Notes: generated from the letters alone by a model not told the origin. Counted from the first letter of the stretch, positions 8,537 through 20,181 are shown. The stretch is DNA of 64,000 nucleotides from Pseudoalteromonas ulvae UL12 (GCF_014925405.1 NZ_AQHJ01000033.1:1-64000), one strand, 5' to 3'. Translations and numbers: made by a program.

Positions 8537-8554
8537 GATAATCTAAGTGATAAT
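8536..8554 (-). promoter_or_regulatory. 12-bp-spaced direct repeat at regulator start
   Basis: TGATAAT occurs at 8536-8542 and 8548-8554, in direct orientation with a 12-bp period, overlapping the regulator's start codon. Winged-helix regulators of the OmpR/PhoB class bind direct repeats about 10-12 bp apart, so autoregulation is plausible. A degenerate Fur site is the alternative reading. Confidence 0.3.
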
Positions 8555-8801
8555 TGTTTTTATTTGATTCTATGGTGTTTCACATCAGATTGCATGCATT
8601 TTTTTAGGTTAAATTTAAAAATTGCCTTTTTAGCGACTTAAACAACAGTGGAAGTCGTTAAGTACCAACTAACTGATTTAAAGTAACTTATATTTTGAAG
8701 CATATGAGTAAATCCCTTCTACAAAAATCAGCTTAAAAAACCCCTAGAATTCAGGTCAATATCTGCTAAGCCTAAATAAGGATGATTTATTTTTACTGGG
8801 T

Positions 8802-9932
8802 ATGACTATGAGTGAGCGCAATCAAAATAAAGGCATTTTGGTGTGTGATAGTGATAATGTAAGTTTGAATAATACGTTGAAATGTTTGCATTATATTTGG
8901 TCAGGGCACATTGAGGAGTCAACGACTTTATTACGAGCACAGGAAGTGCTGAGCGATCCCAAGCAGCCAATCGACATTTTTATTGTTGAATTAGCAGAGT
9001 TTGTTCATATTGATTTAGCGAGTTGGTTATTAGGAACGGGCTTTAAAGGGCATTTAGTGTTAATAAAAAATGAGGATGATACCTTACCTAGCTTTATTCC
9101 TAGTGAGCAGTTAACTACGTTACAACGACCAGTTAAGTTAACCGATTTCACAAAAACATGTGCCATTGAGTCGAGTCGCCATTCTGATAAAAAACTCGAC
9201 GCCTCCTTCTTGAGTGAATTGCTCAATCGCAGAGATGCACTCTCTATAGAGTTTCAGCCACAGTATTTAGCTCGCAGTGAAAAATTATGGGGGTTTGAGT
9301 GCCTGACTCGCTTCCAGCATAGTGGTGCAAAGTTTGACACAAAAGAAGTGATTGATGCTTTGGAGCACCATGGTTTAATGGATAAATTTAGCCAAGTTTT
9401 TTTCAAGCGTCTCACTGAGGTGTTACCCGCTTTTACGCAGACACGTTTATCTCTGAATTTATCCCTTTATAACATTGAGAAGTATGACTTACTGACAGTG
9501 ATAAAAAAAATGCTCAGTGAAACAAATATTTCTGCAGATAAAATAACACTTGAGTTTGATGCATCGGCCTACTTTTCATCGTCAGCGCAAGCTATTACGC
9601 TGCTATGCGAGCTTAAAGCATTAGGATTTGATATGGCTATTGATGGTTATGAAGGGGACTTGCAAAACTTAAAGGGACTCCCTCTGATGATTGATGAGGT
9701 GAAATTGTCCGTGAGCCATGCAAGAAAAACTGGCGGGGGATTTGTTTTACCAGAAATAGAGAACATTGTTCCTTTATCTAAAAATATAGGCACACGAATC
9801 GTCTTTGCAGAAATAGAGCAATACCAACAATATAAGCGTGCGCAAAAGATGTCGTCAGAAGCGATTTTACAAGGTTACTATCTAGCACCGCCCGTAGGCT
9901 TAAGTGAAGTTGCTGAGCTTCAGTTACATTAG
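8802..9932 (+). CDS. pseudo-receiver + degenerate EAL domain protein
   Basis: The 376-residue protein has an N-terminal receiver-like region (GILVCDSDN, then IDIFIVELAEF, where the phosphorylatable Asp position reads Glu) and, from about residue 140, an EAL fold. The signature is altered: E-C-L-T-R at 166-170 in place of EAL, N in LSLNLS kept, and the DDFGTG loop reads D281-G-Y-E-G, so the second metal-binding Asp is lost. The Lys of DEVKLS and the QGYYLAPP tail are kept. It therefore probably binds c-di-GMP or a partner rather than hydrolysing it. It is monocistronic, upstream of the leu leader. Confidence 0.8.
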   Translation: MTMSERNQNKGILVCDSDNVSLNNTLKCLHYIWSGHIEESTTLLRAQEVLSDPKQPIDIFIVELAEFVHIDLASWLLGTGFKGHLVLIKNEDDTLPSFIPSEQLTTLQRPVKLTDFTKTCAIESSRHSDKKLDASFLSELLNRRDALSIEFQPQYLARSEKLWGFECLTRFQHSGAKFDTKEVIDALEHHGLMDKFSQVFFKRLTEVLPAFTQTRLSLNLSLYNIEKYDLLTVIKKMLSETNISADKITLEFDASAYFSSSAQAITLLCELKALGFDMAIDGYEGDLQNLKGLPLMIDEVKLSVSHARKTGGGFVLPEIENIVPLSKNIGTRIVFAEIEQYQQYKRAQKMSSEAILQGYYLAPPVGLSEVAELQLH

Positions 9933-9970
9933 GAGCGGTTGATCTCGCGTGTTTAAGTTTTGTTTTAAAT

Positions 9971-10124
9971 AAAAGCGTTTTTATCGTATTGAGCTGTGTG
10001 TTGTCTTGTTCTACATTCTAGGAAAATATTGCTCAACTATGAAAAAGCGCTTTTAGCGTAATCTTTCAGCTGTGTTTGTTTTGTCTGATCGCATCTCAGA
10101 GTAACAAGCTTCATCATAAAAGCG
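9971..10124 (+). repeat. degenerate ~72-75 bp spaced AAAAGCG motifs in the leu upstream region
   Basis: The 487 bp between the EAL gene and the leu leader has no credible ORF. AAAAGCG recurs at 9971, 10043 and 10118. After the first two, similar sequence continues (AGCTGTGTGTTGT and AGCTGTGTTTGTT), suggesting a decayed tandem duplication. The second copy contains the palindrome AAAAGCGCTTTT (10043-10054). Further on, GGTTGAATAATTTAACC at 10269-10285 is an imperfect dyad. I cannot say whether these are binding sites or an RNA. Confidence 0.3.
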
Positions 10125-10358
10125 CAGCCTTGTATAAACCATCGGCAAACAATTGTGAAAGATCAACATCCCCCTAAAGTGTACAAAGTATTTTAACTTT
10201 AATATTTAAAACTAAGTTTTGTCATATATGCACGTCATAGTTCATATTCAGTGTTCTCATATAGATTAGGTTGAATAATTTAACCAAAATAAAGTGGTTT
10301 ATGGATTTTATGTTGTTAACGATTCGGTTTTTTAGCGCTTTATTTGAAATTTTTATGC

Positions 10359-10387
10359 TTGATTTGCATTTCGGTGAGTGTTAAAAA
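10359..10387 (+). promoter_or_regulatory. candidate leu promoter
   Basis: TTGATT at 10359-10364 and TAAAAA at 10382-10387 are spaced by 17 nt, about 33 nt before the leader peptide start. The -10 element is a poor match, so the assignment is tentative; position relative to the leader is the main support. Confidence 0.3.
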
Positions 10388-10419
10388 GTAACCATATTGT
10401 TTAGAGAATACAGTTCACA

Positions 10420-10488
10420 ATGCAAAAGACACAATTACGTACACTTAATATTGAGCTCTTACTCCTACTTAAAGGTATTGGGGTTTAA
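10420..10488 (+). CDS. leuL: leu operon leader peptide
   Basis: A 22-codon ORF containing five consecutive leucine codons (10456-10470, using CTC, TTA, CTC, CTA, CTT) shortly before its stop. It lies between the promoter region and a strong intrinsic terminator, the standard arrangement for attenuation by leucyl-tRNA supply: ribosome stalling at the Leu run frees the GGGGTTT segment (10480-10486) to pair with AAACCCC of the terminator stem and prevents termination. No close Shine-Dalgarno consensus is seen, which is common for leaders. It is too short to have been found by ORF length alone. Confidence 0.85.
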   Translation: MQKTQLRTLNIELLLLLKGIGV

Positions 10489-10515
10489 GTGTATTTGCAT
10501 TGAGAGAAATACGTT

Positions 10516-10543
10516 AAAACCCCGCATTAGCCGGGGTTTTTTT
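10516..10543 (+). terminator. leu attenuator terminator
   Basis: AAAACCCCG (10516-10524) pairs with CGGGGTTTT (10532-10540) around a 7-nt loop, followed by further T residues. It sits 28 nt after the leader peptide stop and 32 nt before leuA. The alternative antiterminator pairing uses GGGGTTT at 10480-10486. Confidence 0.85.
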
Positions 10544-10574
10544 ATGCCTAATGAAGGTTAGATAGGATTGAGTT

Positions 10575-13195
<2,621 letters not shown>

Positions 13196-13207
13196 TTTAA
13201 TTTAGTT

Positions 13208-13228
13208 GCACTCACCGTCACCGAGTGC
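13208..13228 (+). other. small intergenic hairpin between leuB and leuC
   Basis: GCACTC and GAGTGC (6 bp) flank a 9-nt loop in the only sizeable gap of the leu operon. No T run follows, so it is not a terminator; it could affect mRNA stability or processing. Confidence 0.3.
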
Positions 13229-13249
13229 CGCATCAAAGAGGTAAGCATT

Positions 13250-14650
13250 GTGGCTCACACCTTATATGACAAAATTTGGCAAGCGCATAAAATAACAGCA
13301 ATTAATGAACAGACTGATTTGCTGTATGTTGATCGCCATTTAGTACACGAAGTAACATCACCGCAAGCGTTTGCGGGCTTAAGAGAAAAAAAACGCGCCG
13401 TTCGACGCCCTGATAAAACTTTTGCGACGATGGATCATAATATATCAACCAAAGAGCGCTCATTAGCTGCTGCGAGTAAAGTTGCGCAAAATCAGCTCAA
13501 TGCTTTAACAGAAAACTGTAAAGAGTTTGGTGTACCTTTGTACGACTTAAATTCTATTAACCAAGGGATTGTGCATGTAATGGGCCCAGAGCAAGGGATC
13601 ACTTTACCTGGCACAACCATAGTGTGTGGAGACAGTCACACTTCTACTCACGGTGCATTTGGTGCGTTAGCTCATGGTATTGGCACCTCGGAAGTGGAGC
13701 ATGTTTTAGCCACTCAAACACTGCAGCAGAAAAAAGCCCGCTCCTTAAAGATTCAGATAAACGGTTCCTTAAAACCCACAGTCACAGCTAAAGATTTAAT
13801 CATGGCTGTTATTGGTCGTTTAGGGACTGCTGGTGGTAATGGCTACGTTGCTGAGTTTTGCGGTCAAGCCATTCGTGAATTGTCGATGGAAGCGCGCATG
13901 ACTTTATGCAATATGAGTATTGAAATGGGTGCCAAAGCAGGGTTAATTGCACCGGATCAAATTACCTATGATTATTTAGAAGGTCGTCCGTTTGCACCAA
14001 AAGGTGCAGATTGGCACGAAGCGGTTACTTATTGGCAAACGCTAAAATCAGACGATGATGCTGTGTTTGATCACGTCGTTGAGTTTGAAGCAAGCGATAT
14101 CCAGCCACAAATCACATGGGGTACGAGTCCTGAGCAAGTGATAGGGGTTGATGGTACCATTCCTGATCCGACTTTAGAGCCTGACCTTATTAAAGCAGAT
14201 GCGATTCGTCGCGCTTTAGCCTACATGGATTTAACGCCGGGGCAAAAAATATCAGATGTGAAAGTGGATACGGTATTTATTGGTTCGTGTACCAATAGCC
14301 GCATTGAGGACTTACGTGCTGCAGCCGCGATTGTACAAGGTAAGCAAGTGGTCAATGGCATTGAAGCCTTGATTGTACCGGGTTCTGGTTTAGTTAAAAA
14401 ACAAGCCGAAGATGAAGGCCTAGCCGAGATCTTCAAAGCAGCAGGTTTTGAATGGCGAGAGCCTGGTTGTTCGATGTGTTTGGCAATGAACGACGATAGA
14501 TTAGAAGCTGGTAAACGCTGTGCATCCACATCAAACCGTAACTTTGAAGGCCGCCAAGGTCGCGGTGGGCGCACGCACTTAGTTAGCCCTGCGATGGCTG
14601 CTGCGGCGGCTGTTTATGGCCACTTTGTTGACATTAGAGGAGAGGCATAA
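13250..14650 (+). CDS. leuC: isopropylmalate isomerase large subunit
   Basis: Large subunit (466 aa) of the [4Fe-4S] dehydratase that converts 2- to 3-isopropylmalate. Aconitase-type motifs are present: [21 protein letters not shown], and the cluster ligands in [14 protein letters not shown] and in [11 protein letters not shown]. The start is GTG at 13250, with AGAGG seven bases before it. The stop overlaps the leuD ATG by one base (TAATG), as expected for two subunits made in equal amounts. Confidence 0.97.
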   Translation: MAHTLYDKIWQAHKITAINEQTDLLYVDRHLVHEVTSPQAFAGLREKKRAVRRPDKTFATMDHNISTKERSLAAASKVAQNQLNALTENCKEFGVPLYDLNSINQGIVHVMGPEQGITLPGTTIVCGDSHTSTHGAFGALAHGIGTSEVEHVLATQTLQQKKARSLKIQINGSLKPTVTAKDLIMAVIGRLGTAGGNGYVAEFCGQAIRELSMEARMTLCNMSIEMGAKAGLIAPDQITYDYLEGRPFAPKGADWHEAVTYWQTLKSDDDAVFDHVVEFEASDIQPQITWGTSPEQVIGVDGTIPDPTLEPDLIKADAIRRALAYMDLTPGQKISDVKVDTVFIGSCTNSRIEDLRAAAAIVQGKQVVNGIEALIVPGSGLVKKQAEDEGLAEIFKAAGFEWREPGCSMCLAMNDDRLEAGKRCASTSNRNFEGRQGRGGRTHLVSPAMAAAAAVYGHFVDIRGEA

Positions 14651-15246
14651 TGAGCGTATTTCACCAAGGTTTATTAGCACCTTTAGATAAAAACAATGTC
14701 GATACTGACCAAATTATTCCGAAGCAGTTTTTGACATCGACCAGTCGCGATGGCTTTGATAAAGCGCTTTTTTATGATTGGCGCTACTTAGATAATGGCG
14801 AACTGAATCCTGAATTTATTCTCAATGAACGTCGCTATCAAGGCGCGAGTGTTTTGCTAACTCGTGATAATTTTGGTTGTGGCTCGTCTCGTGAGCATGC
14901 ACCTTGGGCGCTAAAACAGTATGGTTTTGAAGTGATTTTGGCTGAGAGTTTTGCTGATATTTTCTTTAATAACTGCGCTAATAATCAAATGTTGGCCATC
15001 GCATTGCCCAGTGAGACACTTGATCGATTGTTTGTGTTAGCTGAAAAGCAAGAATTACAGATTGATGTCGATTTAGCCGCGCAGATGTTAAGAAGTGATG
15101 CCTTTGATGATATTTCTTTTGAGGTGCGAGCGGATATCAAAGAGCGCTTGTTAAGTGGCCTTGATTTTATCGGCGTGACAGAAACACTCAATGCGAATAT
15201 TCAACAATTTGAAGATCAGCTTCATCGCGAACGCCCGTGGCAGTAA
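14650..15246 (+). CDS. leuD: isopropylmalate isomerase small subunit
   Basis: The small subunit (198 aa), carrying the swivelling domain of the isomerase. Family motifs are NVDTDQIIPKQFL near the start and NFGCGSSREHAPWAL in the middle, the latter forming part of the active site. It is the last gene of leuABCD, and a strong terminator lies 27 nt after its stop. Confidence 0.97.
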   Translation: MSVFHQGLLAPLDKNNVDTDQIIPKQFLTSTSRDGFDKALFYDWRYLDNGELNPEFILNERRYQGASVLLTRDNFGCGSSREHAPWALKQYGFEVILAESFADIFFNNCANNQMLAIALPSETLDRLFVLAEKQELQIDVDLAAQMLRSDAFDDISFEVRADIKERLLSGLDFIGVTETLNANIQQFEDQLHRERPWQ

Positions 15247-15272
15247 ATGCCCTAAAATAGTTTGTTATGTTT

Positions 15273-15307
15273 AAAGGCCGAGTTATGATACTCGGCCTTT
15301 TTTGTTT
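15273..15307 (+). terminator. intrinsic terminator of leuABCD
   Basis: An 11-bp stem (AAAGGCCGAGT / ACTCGGCCTTT) with a 6-nt loop is followed by a T-rich tail. It ends the leu transcript. Confidence 0.88.
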
Positions 15308-15336
15308 TTATCGAGTTCCCCCGGGGTGGGTTGTAA

Positions 15337-15951
15337 ATGGATGCTATGTTTCATTGGTTTGATTTAATCGGTGTTGCGGTTTTTGCTATTTCGGGAGCGC
15401 TTGTGGCTCACCGTAAAAAACTGGATGGATTTGGCGTGGTGGTATTAGCCGCAGTCACTGGAATTGGTGGTGGTACCATTCGAGATGTCATTTTGAATGC
15501 GCCAGTTTTTTGGTTGCATGATCCCAGTTACCTGTATTCGATTTTAGGGGCCTCGTTTTTGACCATAATTTGGTTAAATAAACGGGGTGAAATGCGAAAA
15601 ATTATTATCGAAAGTGCTGATGCATTAGGGTTGGCTTTTTTTGTGGTAATGGGAGTGCAAAAGGCACTTGATTACGGCATGCCAGATATTACCGCTGTAG
15701 TTATGGGGGTAATTACTGGCTGTTTTGGTGGTATGATCCGCGATGTACTTGCTCGCTCCACTCCGATGGTGCTTAAAAGTGAGTTGTATGCAACGACGTG
15801 TATATTAGGGGGCGTGGTCTATACGCAAAGTTTAAACTTTGGTATCGACAAAGAAATAGCGATTATTACCGGGATGCTCGCGACATTAGTGTTAAGGGCT
15901 GCAGCAATAAAATGGCGCTTGAGCTTACATGTTTTTAAATATCCAAACTAA
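15337..15951 (+). CDS. TRIC/UPF0126 family membrane protein (YicG-like)
   Basis: This 204-residue protein has about seven helices in two repeated UPF0126 units. Each repeat carries a Gly-rich motif followed by RDV: GIGGGTIRDVILN near residue 43 and GCFGGMIRDVLAR near residue 130. The family is related to trimeric intracellular cation channels, so cation conduction across the inner membrane is the likely role. The start has a GGGGTGGG ribosome binding site. It lies after the leu terminator and 34 nt before comM. Confidence 0.88.
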   Translation: MDAMFHWFDLIGVAVFAISGALVAHRKKLDGFGVVVLAAVTGIGGGTIRDVILNAPVFWLHDPSYLYSILGASFLTIIWLNKRGEMRKIIIESADALGLAFFVVMGVQKALDYGMPDITAVVMGVITGCFGGMIRDVLARSTPMVLKSELYATTCILGGVVYTQSLNFGIDKEIAIITGMLATLVLRAAAIKWRLSLHVFKYPN

Positions 15952-15985
15952 ACTTGTATAAACCCGATTAAAAAAAGGACATGGA

Positions 15986-17509
15986 ATGTCTTTAGCTCGC
16001 ATTTATTCTCGCGCTCAAGTTGGTATTGCCGCACCAGAAGTTATCGTTGAAGTTCATTTAGGTAACGGCTTACCGTCATTTAGTATTGTTGGGTTGCCCG
16101 AGACGTCAGTCAAAGAAGCTAAAGATCGCGTTCGTAGCGCTTTGATTAATTCCCAATTCTCATTTCCAGATCAGCGGATCACCGTTAATCTAGCCCCAGC
16201 GGATTTGCCTAAAGAAGGCGGCCGTTTTGACTTAGCCATAGCGATAGGTATTTTAGTTGCATCTGAACAGCTTCATAGCCCTGATATAAGCCAGTATGAA
16301 TTTTTTGGTGAACTGGCTTTAAGTGGTGAAATCCGTGGCGTTTCGGCGATTGTACCGAGCGTTATGGCGGCCACACAAGCTAAGCGGTGCTGTGTGTTGG
16401 CACAAGTGGATGATCCTTTAGCCAGCCTTATCGATAGCGCGAATCGAAAAGCATGTACTAGCTTGCAGCAAGTATGGTTAGATTTAAGTGGCCAGATGCC
16501 ATTAGCGCTCAATTGTGCTTATCAATCGGAGCCTGACAAACAGCATGATGTTTGTGGCGATGCCCTCGATTTGAATGAAGTCAAAGGGCAGCAACAAGGC
16601 AAGCGAGCGCTAGAAATTGCCGCTGCTGGCCAGCATAACTTACTTTTCGTCGGGCCTCCGGGCACTGGTAAATCGATGTTAGCGCAGCGAATGACCAGTA
16701 TTATGCCGCCAATGACAGCTGATGAAGCGCTTGAAACCGCAGCACTTTACTCCATAACCGGACAAGAAATTGCTCTGAACAATTGGCGCAAGCGCCCTTA
16801 TCGTAATCCACATCATACGTGCTCTGCTGTTGCGCTGGTGGGGGGCTCATCGAACCCACGGCCTGGCGAAATCAGCTTGGCACATAACGGTATTTTATTT
16901 CTGGATGAGTTGCCTGAGTTTGAACGTAAAGTGCTCGATAGTTTGCGTGAGCCTATGGAAACTGGGAAAGTTGTGATATCTCGCGCAGCCAGACAAGCAG
17001 AGTTTCCTGCTAACTTTCAATTGATTGCGGCATTAAATCCCAGTCCAACAGGGTGTCACACTGATAAGCGCTCCACTCCCGATCAAGTGCTTAAATACCT
17101 TAGCAAAATATCAGGCCCATTTTTAGACCGGATTGACTTACAGGTTGAACTTCCTCGCTTGCCTGCTTCTCAGTTACAAAGCCAAGAATATAGTGAATCA
17201 AGTGAAGATGTTCGCATCCGCGTTGAGCAAGCGTATGAACGGCAAATGAAACGCCAAGGTAAGCTCAACAGCCAACTTGGCAATAAAGAAATTGCCATAC
17301 ACTGCCCTTTGGGACATGAAGAGCAAGTGTTTTTAGCTCAGGTTAGTGAAAAGCTTGGTTTATCACCCAGATCGTATCATCGTATTATTAAAGTTGCGCG
17401 TACCATTGCTGATTTATCCGCCGAGTCAGATATTACTTTGCCTCATCTGAAAGAATCGATTGGTTATCGAGCACTAGAAAGGCTATTAAATCAATTATCT
17501 CAGTATTAA
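15986..17509 (+). CDS. comM: YifB/ComM Mg-chelatase-like AAA+ ATPase
   Basis: ComM is a helicase that promotes branch migration during natural transformation and is widespread under the name YifB. The 507-residue protein has an N-terminal ChlI-like domain (residues 1-190, SIVGLPETSVKEAKDRVRSA), Walker A GPPGTGKS at 223-230, Walker B ILFLDELPEF and a C-terminal lid domain. Length and all ATPase motifs are normal, so it should be active. AAGGAC precedes the ATG. No other competence gene is adjacent, although the msh type IV pilus lies 20 kb away. Confidence 0.93.
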   Translation: MSLARIYSRAQVGIAAPEVIVEVHLGNGLPSFSIVGLPETSVKEAKDRVRSALINSQFSFPDQRITVNLAPADLPKEGGRFDLAIAIGILVASEQLHSPDISQYEFFGELALSGEIRGVSAIVPSVMAATQAKRCCVLAQVDDPLASLIDSANRKACTSLQQVWLDLSGQMPLALNCAYQSEPDKQHDVCGDALDLNEVKGQQQGKRALEIAAAGQHNLLFVGPPGTGKSMLAQRMTSIMPPMTADEALETAALYSITGQEIALNNWRKRPYRNPHHTCSAVALVGGSSNPRPGEISLAHNGILFLDELPEFERKVLDSLREPMETGKVVISRAARQAEFPANFQLIAALNPSPTGCHTDKRSTPDQVLKYLSKISGPFLDRIDLQVELPRLPASQLQSQEYSESSEDVRIRVEQAYERQMKRQGKLNSQLGNKEIAIHCPLGHEEQVFLAQVSEKLGLSPRSYHRIIKVARTIADLSAESDITLPHLKESIGYRALERLLNQLSQY

Positions 17510-17582
17510 TGATAAGAGTGGTTTGCACCTTAATTTACCAACTGTTAACATGCTGTTAGTCGAGTAATATAAGGATTGTGAG

Positions 17583-19295
17583 ATGAAAAGGTTAGCGCTT
17601 TTAATTAGTTCAGTTTTAAGCATGTCAGCATTTGCTGATGCCAATAAAGCGATGGATCTTTATCTCAATCAAAATTATCAGCAAGCGTTTCGAATTTTCC
17701 AAGATACCGCCCATTTAGGGCATGCAAAAAGCCAGTTTAATATAGGTGTGCAGTACTTGCGTGGCCAAGGTGTGAAAGCGGATCCGGTAATGGCGTATAG
17801 TTATTTAACCCTTGCACTCGACAACGGTTTTAAAATGGCGCGTCAGGCTCGAATGTCAGTAATAAAACGCCTTAGCCCTGAACAGCTTAAACAAGCTGAA
17901 GCCAAGGCGGCACAGCTTATAGAGCTCTACGGTGCTCAAGGAACTGATAATTTAGAAAACAAATTCTCATCTGTACGCAGTCATAACCCAACTCCGAAAC
18001 GTACCATTAATCCAGATGCTGAATATCCATCTGGGCTCGCTCGTGATGGTGTGCCAGGTTTTGCATCTTTTATTTTTGATATTGACCGCAATGGTGTTGC
18101 GCGGGACTTGGTGTTACTTCAGTCATACCCGAACTCTGAATTTGCTGACAGTGTTAAAGAAAAGCTCGAAAACTCCCGCTACCAGATCCTAAAAGTAGGC
18201 GGTACGCTACGTACATTTAGTAATGCGCAATTTAGTGGGTTATTTAAAAGCAGTGAATTACCTCAAGATATCAAAGCGAGTATTGCGACAAAGCAAAAAC
18301 AGCTAATAGGGCAAGCCAAGTCAGGTGATATCAATGCGCAAGCAGAACTGGCCAGCTTACTGTCACTAATGAGCGATTTACCTGAACATGTTGTTGCTTT
18401 GCCCAAAGAGAAAGTTGTCGCCGCAACGACGCAGCCGCAGCGTATTTTTTTAAAAGAAAGCCAAATACCTACTTTTGATTATCAGCCTGAATTAGAGGGG
18501 CGCTTTCATAATTTTAGTTATTTAGTTTGGTTAGATTCATCTGCAAAAATTTCAAAAAAAGTACTTTATTCTAAGCATTCTGTTGCTGAGTCACTCAAGT
18601 CAAATGCAGAAAAAACATTAGATGACTGGCAGTTATCATATATCGAACCGCAAAAAGCGACTGTTGAGCAAGGGCCATATTTAGTTGAGTTTTTTTATAA
18701 TAATGAACCTCGCAACCAACGCTTTTCAAATTACTTAACACGTAGTCATGCAACGATTAAATCGATAATCAATCAACCAAAAGAGCTATTAGCTGATTAC
18801 TGGCGTAAAGAAGCGGCTAAAGGTGGTCATGCTGAAAGCTTATTTTTACTAGGTGCTAATTGTAACGTACCGTTATTGAGCATCGCAGCCGAAAATGGCT
18901 ATGTGCCGGCGCAAGTTCAAGCTGCAAAGTGTCTCTTACACGATCCTAACCTATCAAATGATCAACAAGAACAAGCGAAAGCTTGGCTAGAAATGGCCGT
19001 TGGACAAGGTAATATTATTGCCAAACGCGAGCTTGCTGGCATATATGCACGTACTTCAAACATGAGAAGTGATTTGGAGTTGGCAATCAGCTTAGGAGAG
19101 CAAGTTGTTGATGAGCAAGACGACCCGTGGGCATTAGAATATATTGCAGCCGCTTACGCTAAGCTTGGGCAATTTGAAGAAGCGGTTGATAAACAAAAGC
19201 AAGCAGTGAAACAGGCATGGAGTAAAGATTATTTTATGGAGCCTTTTGAACAGCGTTTGTTGTCATATGAAAACTCAGAGATTGCGCCTTGGTAA
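17583..19295 (+). CDS. secreted Sel1-repeat protein with TonB-like domain
   Basis: The product has 570 residues. A signal peptide (1-18, SMSAFA) is followed by Sel1/TPR-like repeats (residues 20-110, GHAKSQFNIGVQYLRGQGV), then a domain at about 145-215 (YPSGLARDGVPGFASFIFDIDRNGVARDLVLLQSYP) that resembles the C-terminal domain of energy transducer TonB. A similar but weaker segment occurs near 310-390. The C-terminal part returns to Sel1-type helical repeats. There is no TM anchor after the signal, so it is periplasmic and cannot be a normal TonB. Its partner is unknown. It appears monocistronic. Confidence 0.72.
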   Translation: MKRLALLISSVLSMSAFADANKAMDLYLNQNYQQAFRIFQDTAHLGHAKSQFNIGVQYLRGQGVKADPVMAYSYLTLALDNGFKMARQARMSVIKRLSPEQLKQAEAKAAQLIELYGAQGTDNLENKFSSVRSHNPTPKRTINPDAEYPSGLARDGVPGFASFIFDIDRNGVARDLVLLQSYPNSEFADSVKEKLENSRYQILKVGGTLRTFSNAQFSGLFKSSELPQDIKASIATKQKQLIGQAKSGDINAQAELASLLSLMSDLPEHVVALPKEKVVAATTQPQRIFLKESQIPTFDYQPELEGRFHNFSYLVWLDSSAKISKKVLYSKHSVAESLKSNAEKTLDDWQLSYIEPQKATVEQGPYLVEFFYNNEPRNQRFSNYLTRSHATIKSIINQPKELLADYWRKEAAKGGHAESLFLLGANCNVPLLSIAAENGYVPAQVQAAKCLLHDPNLSNDQQEQAKAWLEMAVGQGNIIAKRELAGIYARTSNMRSDLELAISLGEQVVDEQDDPWALEYIAAAYAKLGQFEEAVDKQKQAVKQAWSKDYFMEPFEQRLLSYENSEIAPW

Positions 19296-19317
19296 TCTCA
19301 AGCAAGTAGTAATGTAA

Positions 19318-19341
19318 GTTAGCCTAATCAATTAGGCTAAC
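19318..19341. terminator. hairpin between convergent genes
   Basis: GTTAGCCTAA / TTAGGCTAAC form a perfect 10-bp stem with a TCAA tetraloop. The stem includes the stop codon of the minus-strand response regulator and lies 23 nt after the Sel1/TonB-like gene. No strong U-tract is present, so terminator function is likely but not certain. Confidence 0.5.
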
Positions 19342-20039
19342 GAAATCATGTAACCTTTTCCGCGCACAGTGACAATGCGTTTTTGATCTTTTTCATCACT
19401 GAGTTTTTTACGTAAACGACCAATTAATACATCGACAGTACGATCAGCTGGGCTCCAATCGGTTTGGCCTATTTCTTCTGAGAGTTTTTCACGCGAAGTG
19501 GCTTTACCTGCATTCGAGATTAGGCAAATCAGCACTTTATGTTCTGCTTCTGTTAGGCGCATTTCTTCACTGTCGCCACAGATTAAAGTGCGATGCTCTG
19601 GATGTACTTTTATGTCGGCATACTCAATGTAATCATCTGAATCATCTTGGGTTTCAACAACAATGCGCTTACATAAAGCGCGCATGCGTAGCTCTAACTC
19701 AAGTAAATCGACTGGTTTGCAGATGTAATCATCAGCACCTTGGGCAAGACCAGCAATGCGATCTGATTGAGAGTCACGACTTGATAGCACAATCACACCA
19801 ATATCGGTTAAGGTATTGAGTTCTTTGGCAAGGAGCAAACCGTCTTTTTCTGGCAAAACAATATCGACAATCGCCAGTTGAATCGCTTGTGAAGGATCGC
19901 TTTGTCGGCTTTGTACTATGTCCATTGCGTTTGCGCCGGTAATGTCGGTCACAAAGCTAAACCCACTGTCGTCAAAGTGTGACTCAATGCGTTTAACCAA
20001 TAATTCGTCATCTTCTACTAATAAAACTCTAACCGTCAT
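19332..20039 (-). CDS. OmpR-family response regulator (orphan)
   Basis: A complete two-domain regulator (235 aa). The receiver has the acidic pocket E9-D10-D11, phosphorylation site D59 (LAIVDIVLPEKDG), S86 and K108. The winged-helix domain starts near residue 140 (RLTEAEHKVLICLIS) and ends with VTVRGKGYMISLA. No histidine kinase is encoded nearby, so its partner lies elsewhere. The gene is flanked by hairpins on both sides and is probably transcribed alone. Targets cannot be inferred from the window. Confidence 0.9.
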   Translation of the reverse strand: MTVRVLLVEDDELLVKRIESHFDDSGFSFVTDITGANAMDIVQSRQSDPSQAIQLAIVDIVLPEKDGLLLAKELNTLTDIGVIVLSSRDSQSDRIAGLAQGADDYICKPVDLLELELRMRALCKRIVVETQDDSDDYIEYADIKVHPEHRTLICGDSEEMRLTEAEHKVLICLISNAGKATSREKLSEEIGQTDWSPADRTVDVLIGRLRKKLSDEKDQKRIVTVRGKGYMISLA

Positions 20040-20149
20040 TTTATTTTTTCACAATTTTCTTGGCCGCCAATACTACCATCAAATTATCAAGTAGAGAAAA
20101 GGAAGGCGATACTAATTTTGTATGGAAATGTAAATACAACAAGTAGATA

Positions 20150-20178
20150 GGAGCTAATGTAAAATTAGCTCCTTTTTT
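20150..20178. terminator. hairpin with T6 between peptidase and regulator
   Basis: GGAGCTAAT / ATTAGCTCC form a 9-bp stem with a 5-nt loop. The T6 run follows on the plus strand, whereas both flanking genes are on the minus strand, where the run precedes the stem. It may still end the peptidase transcript; otherwise it blocks antisense transcription. Confidence 0.5.
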
Positions 20179-20181
20179 ATC

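Noticed and set aside
8536..8556. Fur box at the orphan regulator start
   Set aside because: Only two direct TGATAAT units are present and no inverted ATTATC partner, so a direct-repeat site is a better reading.
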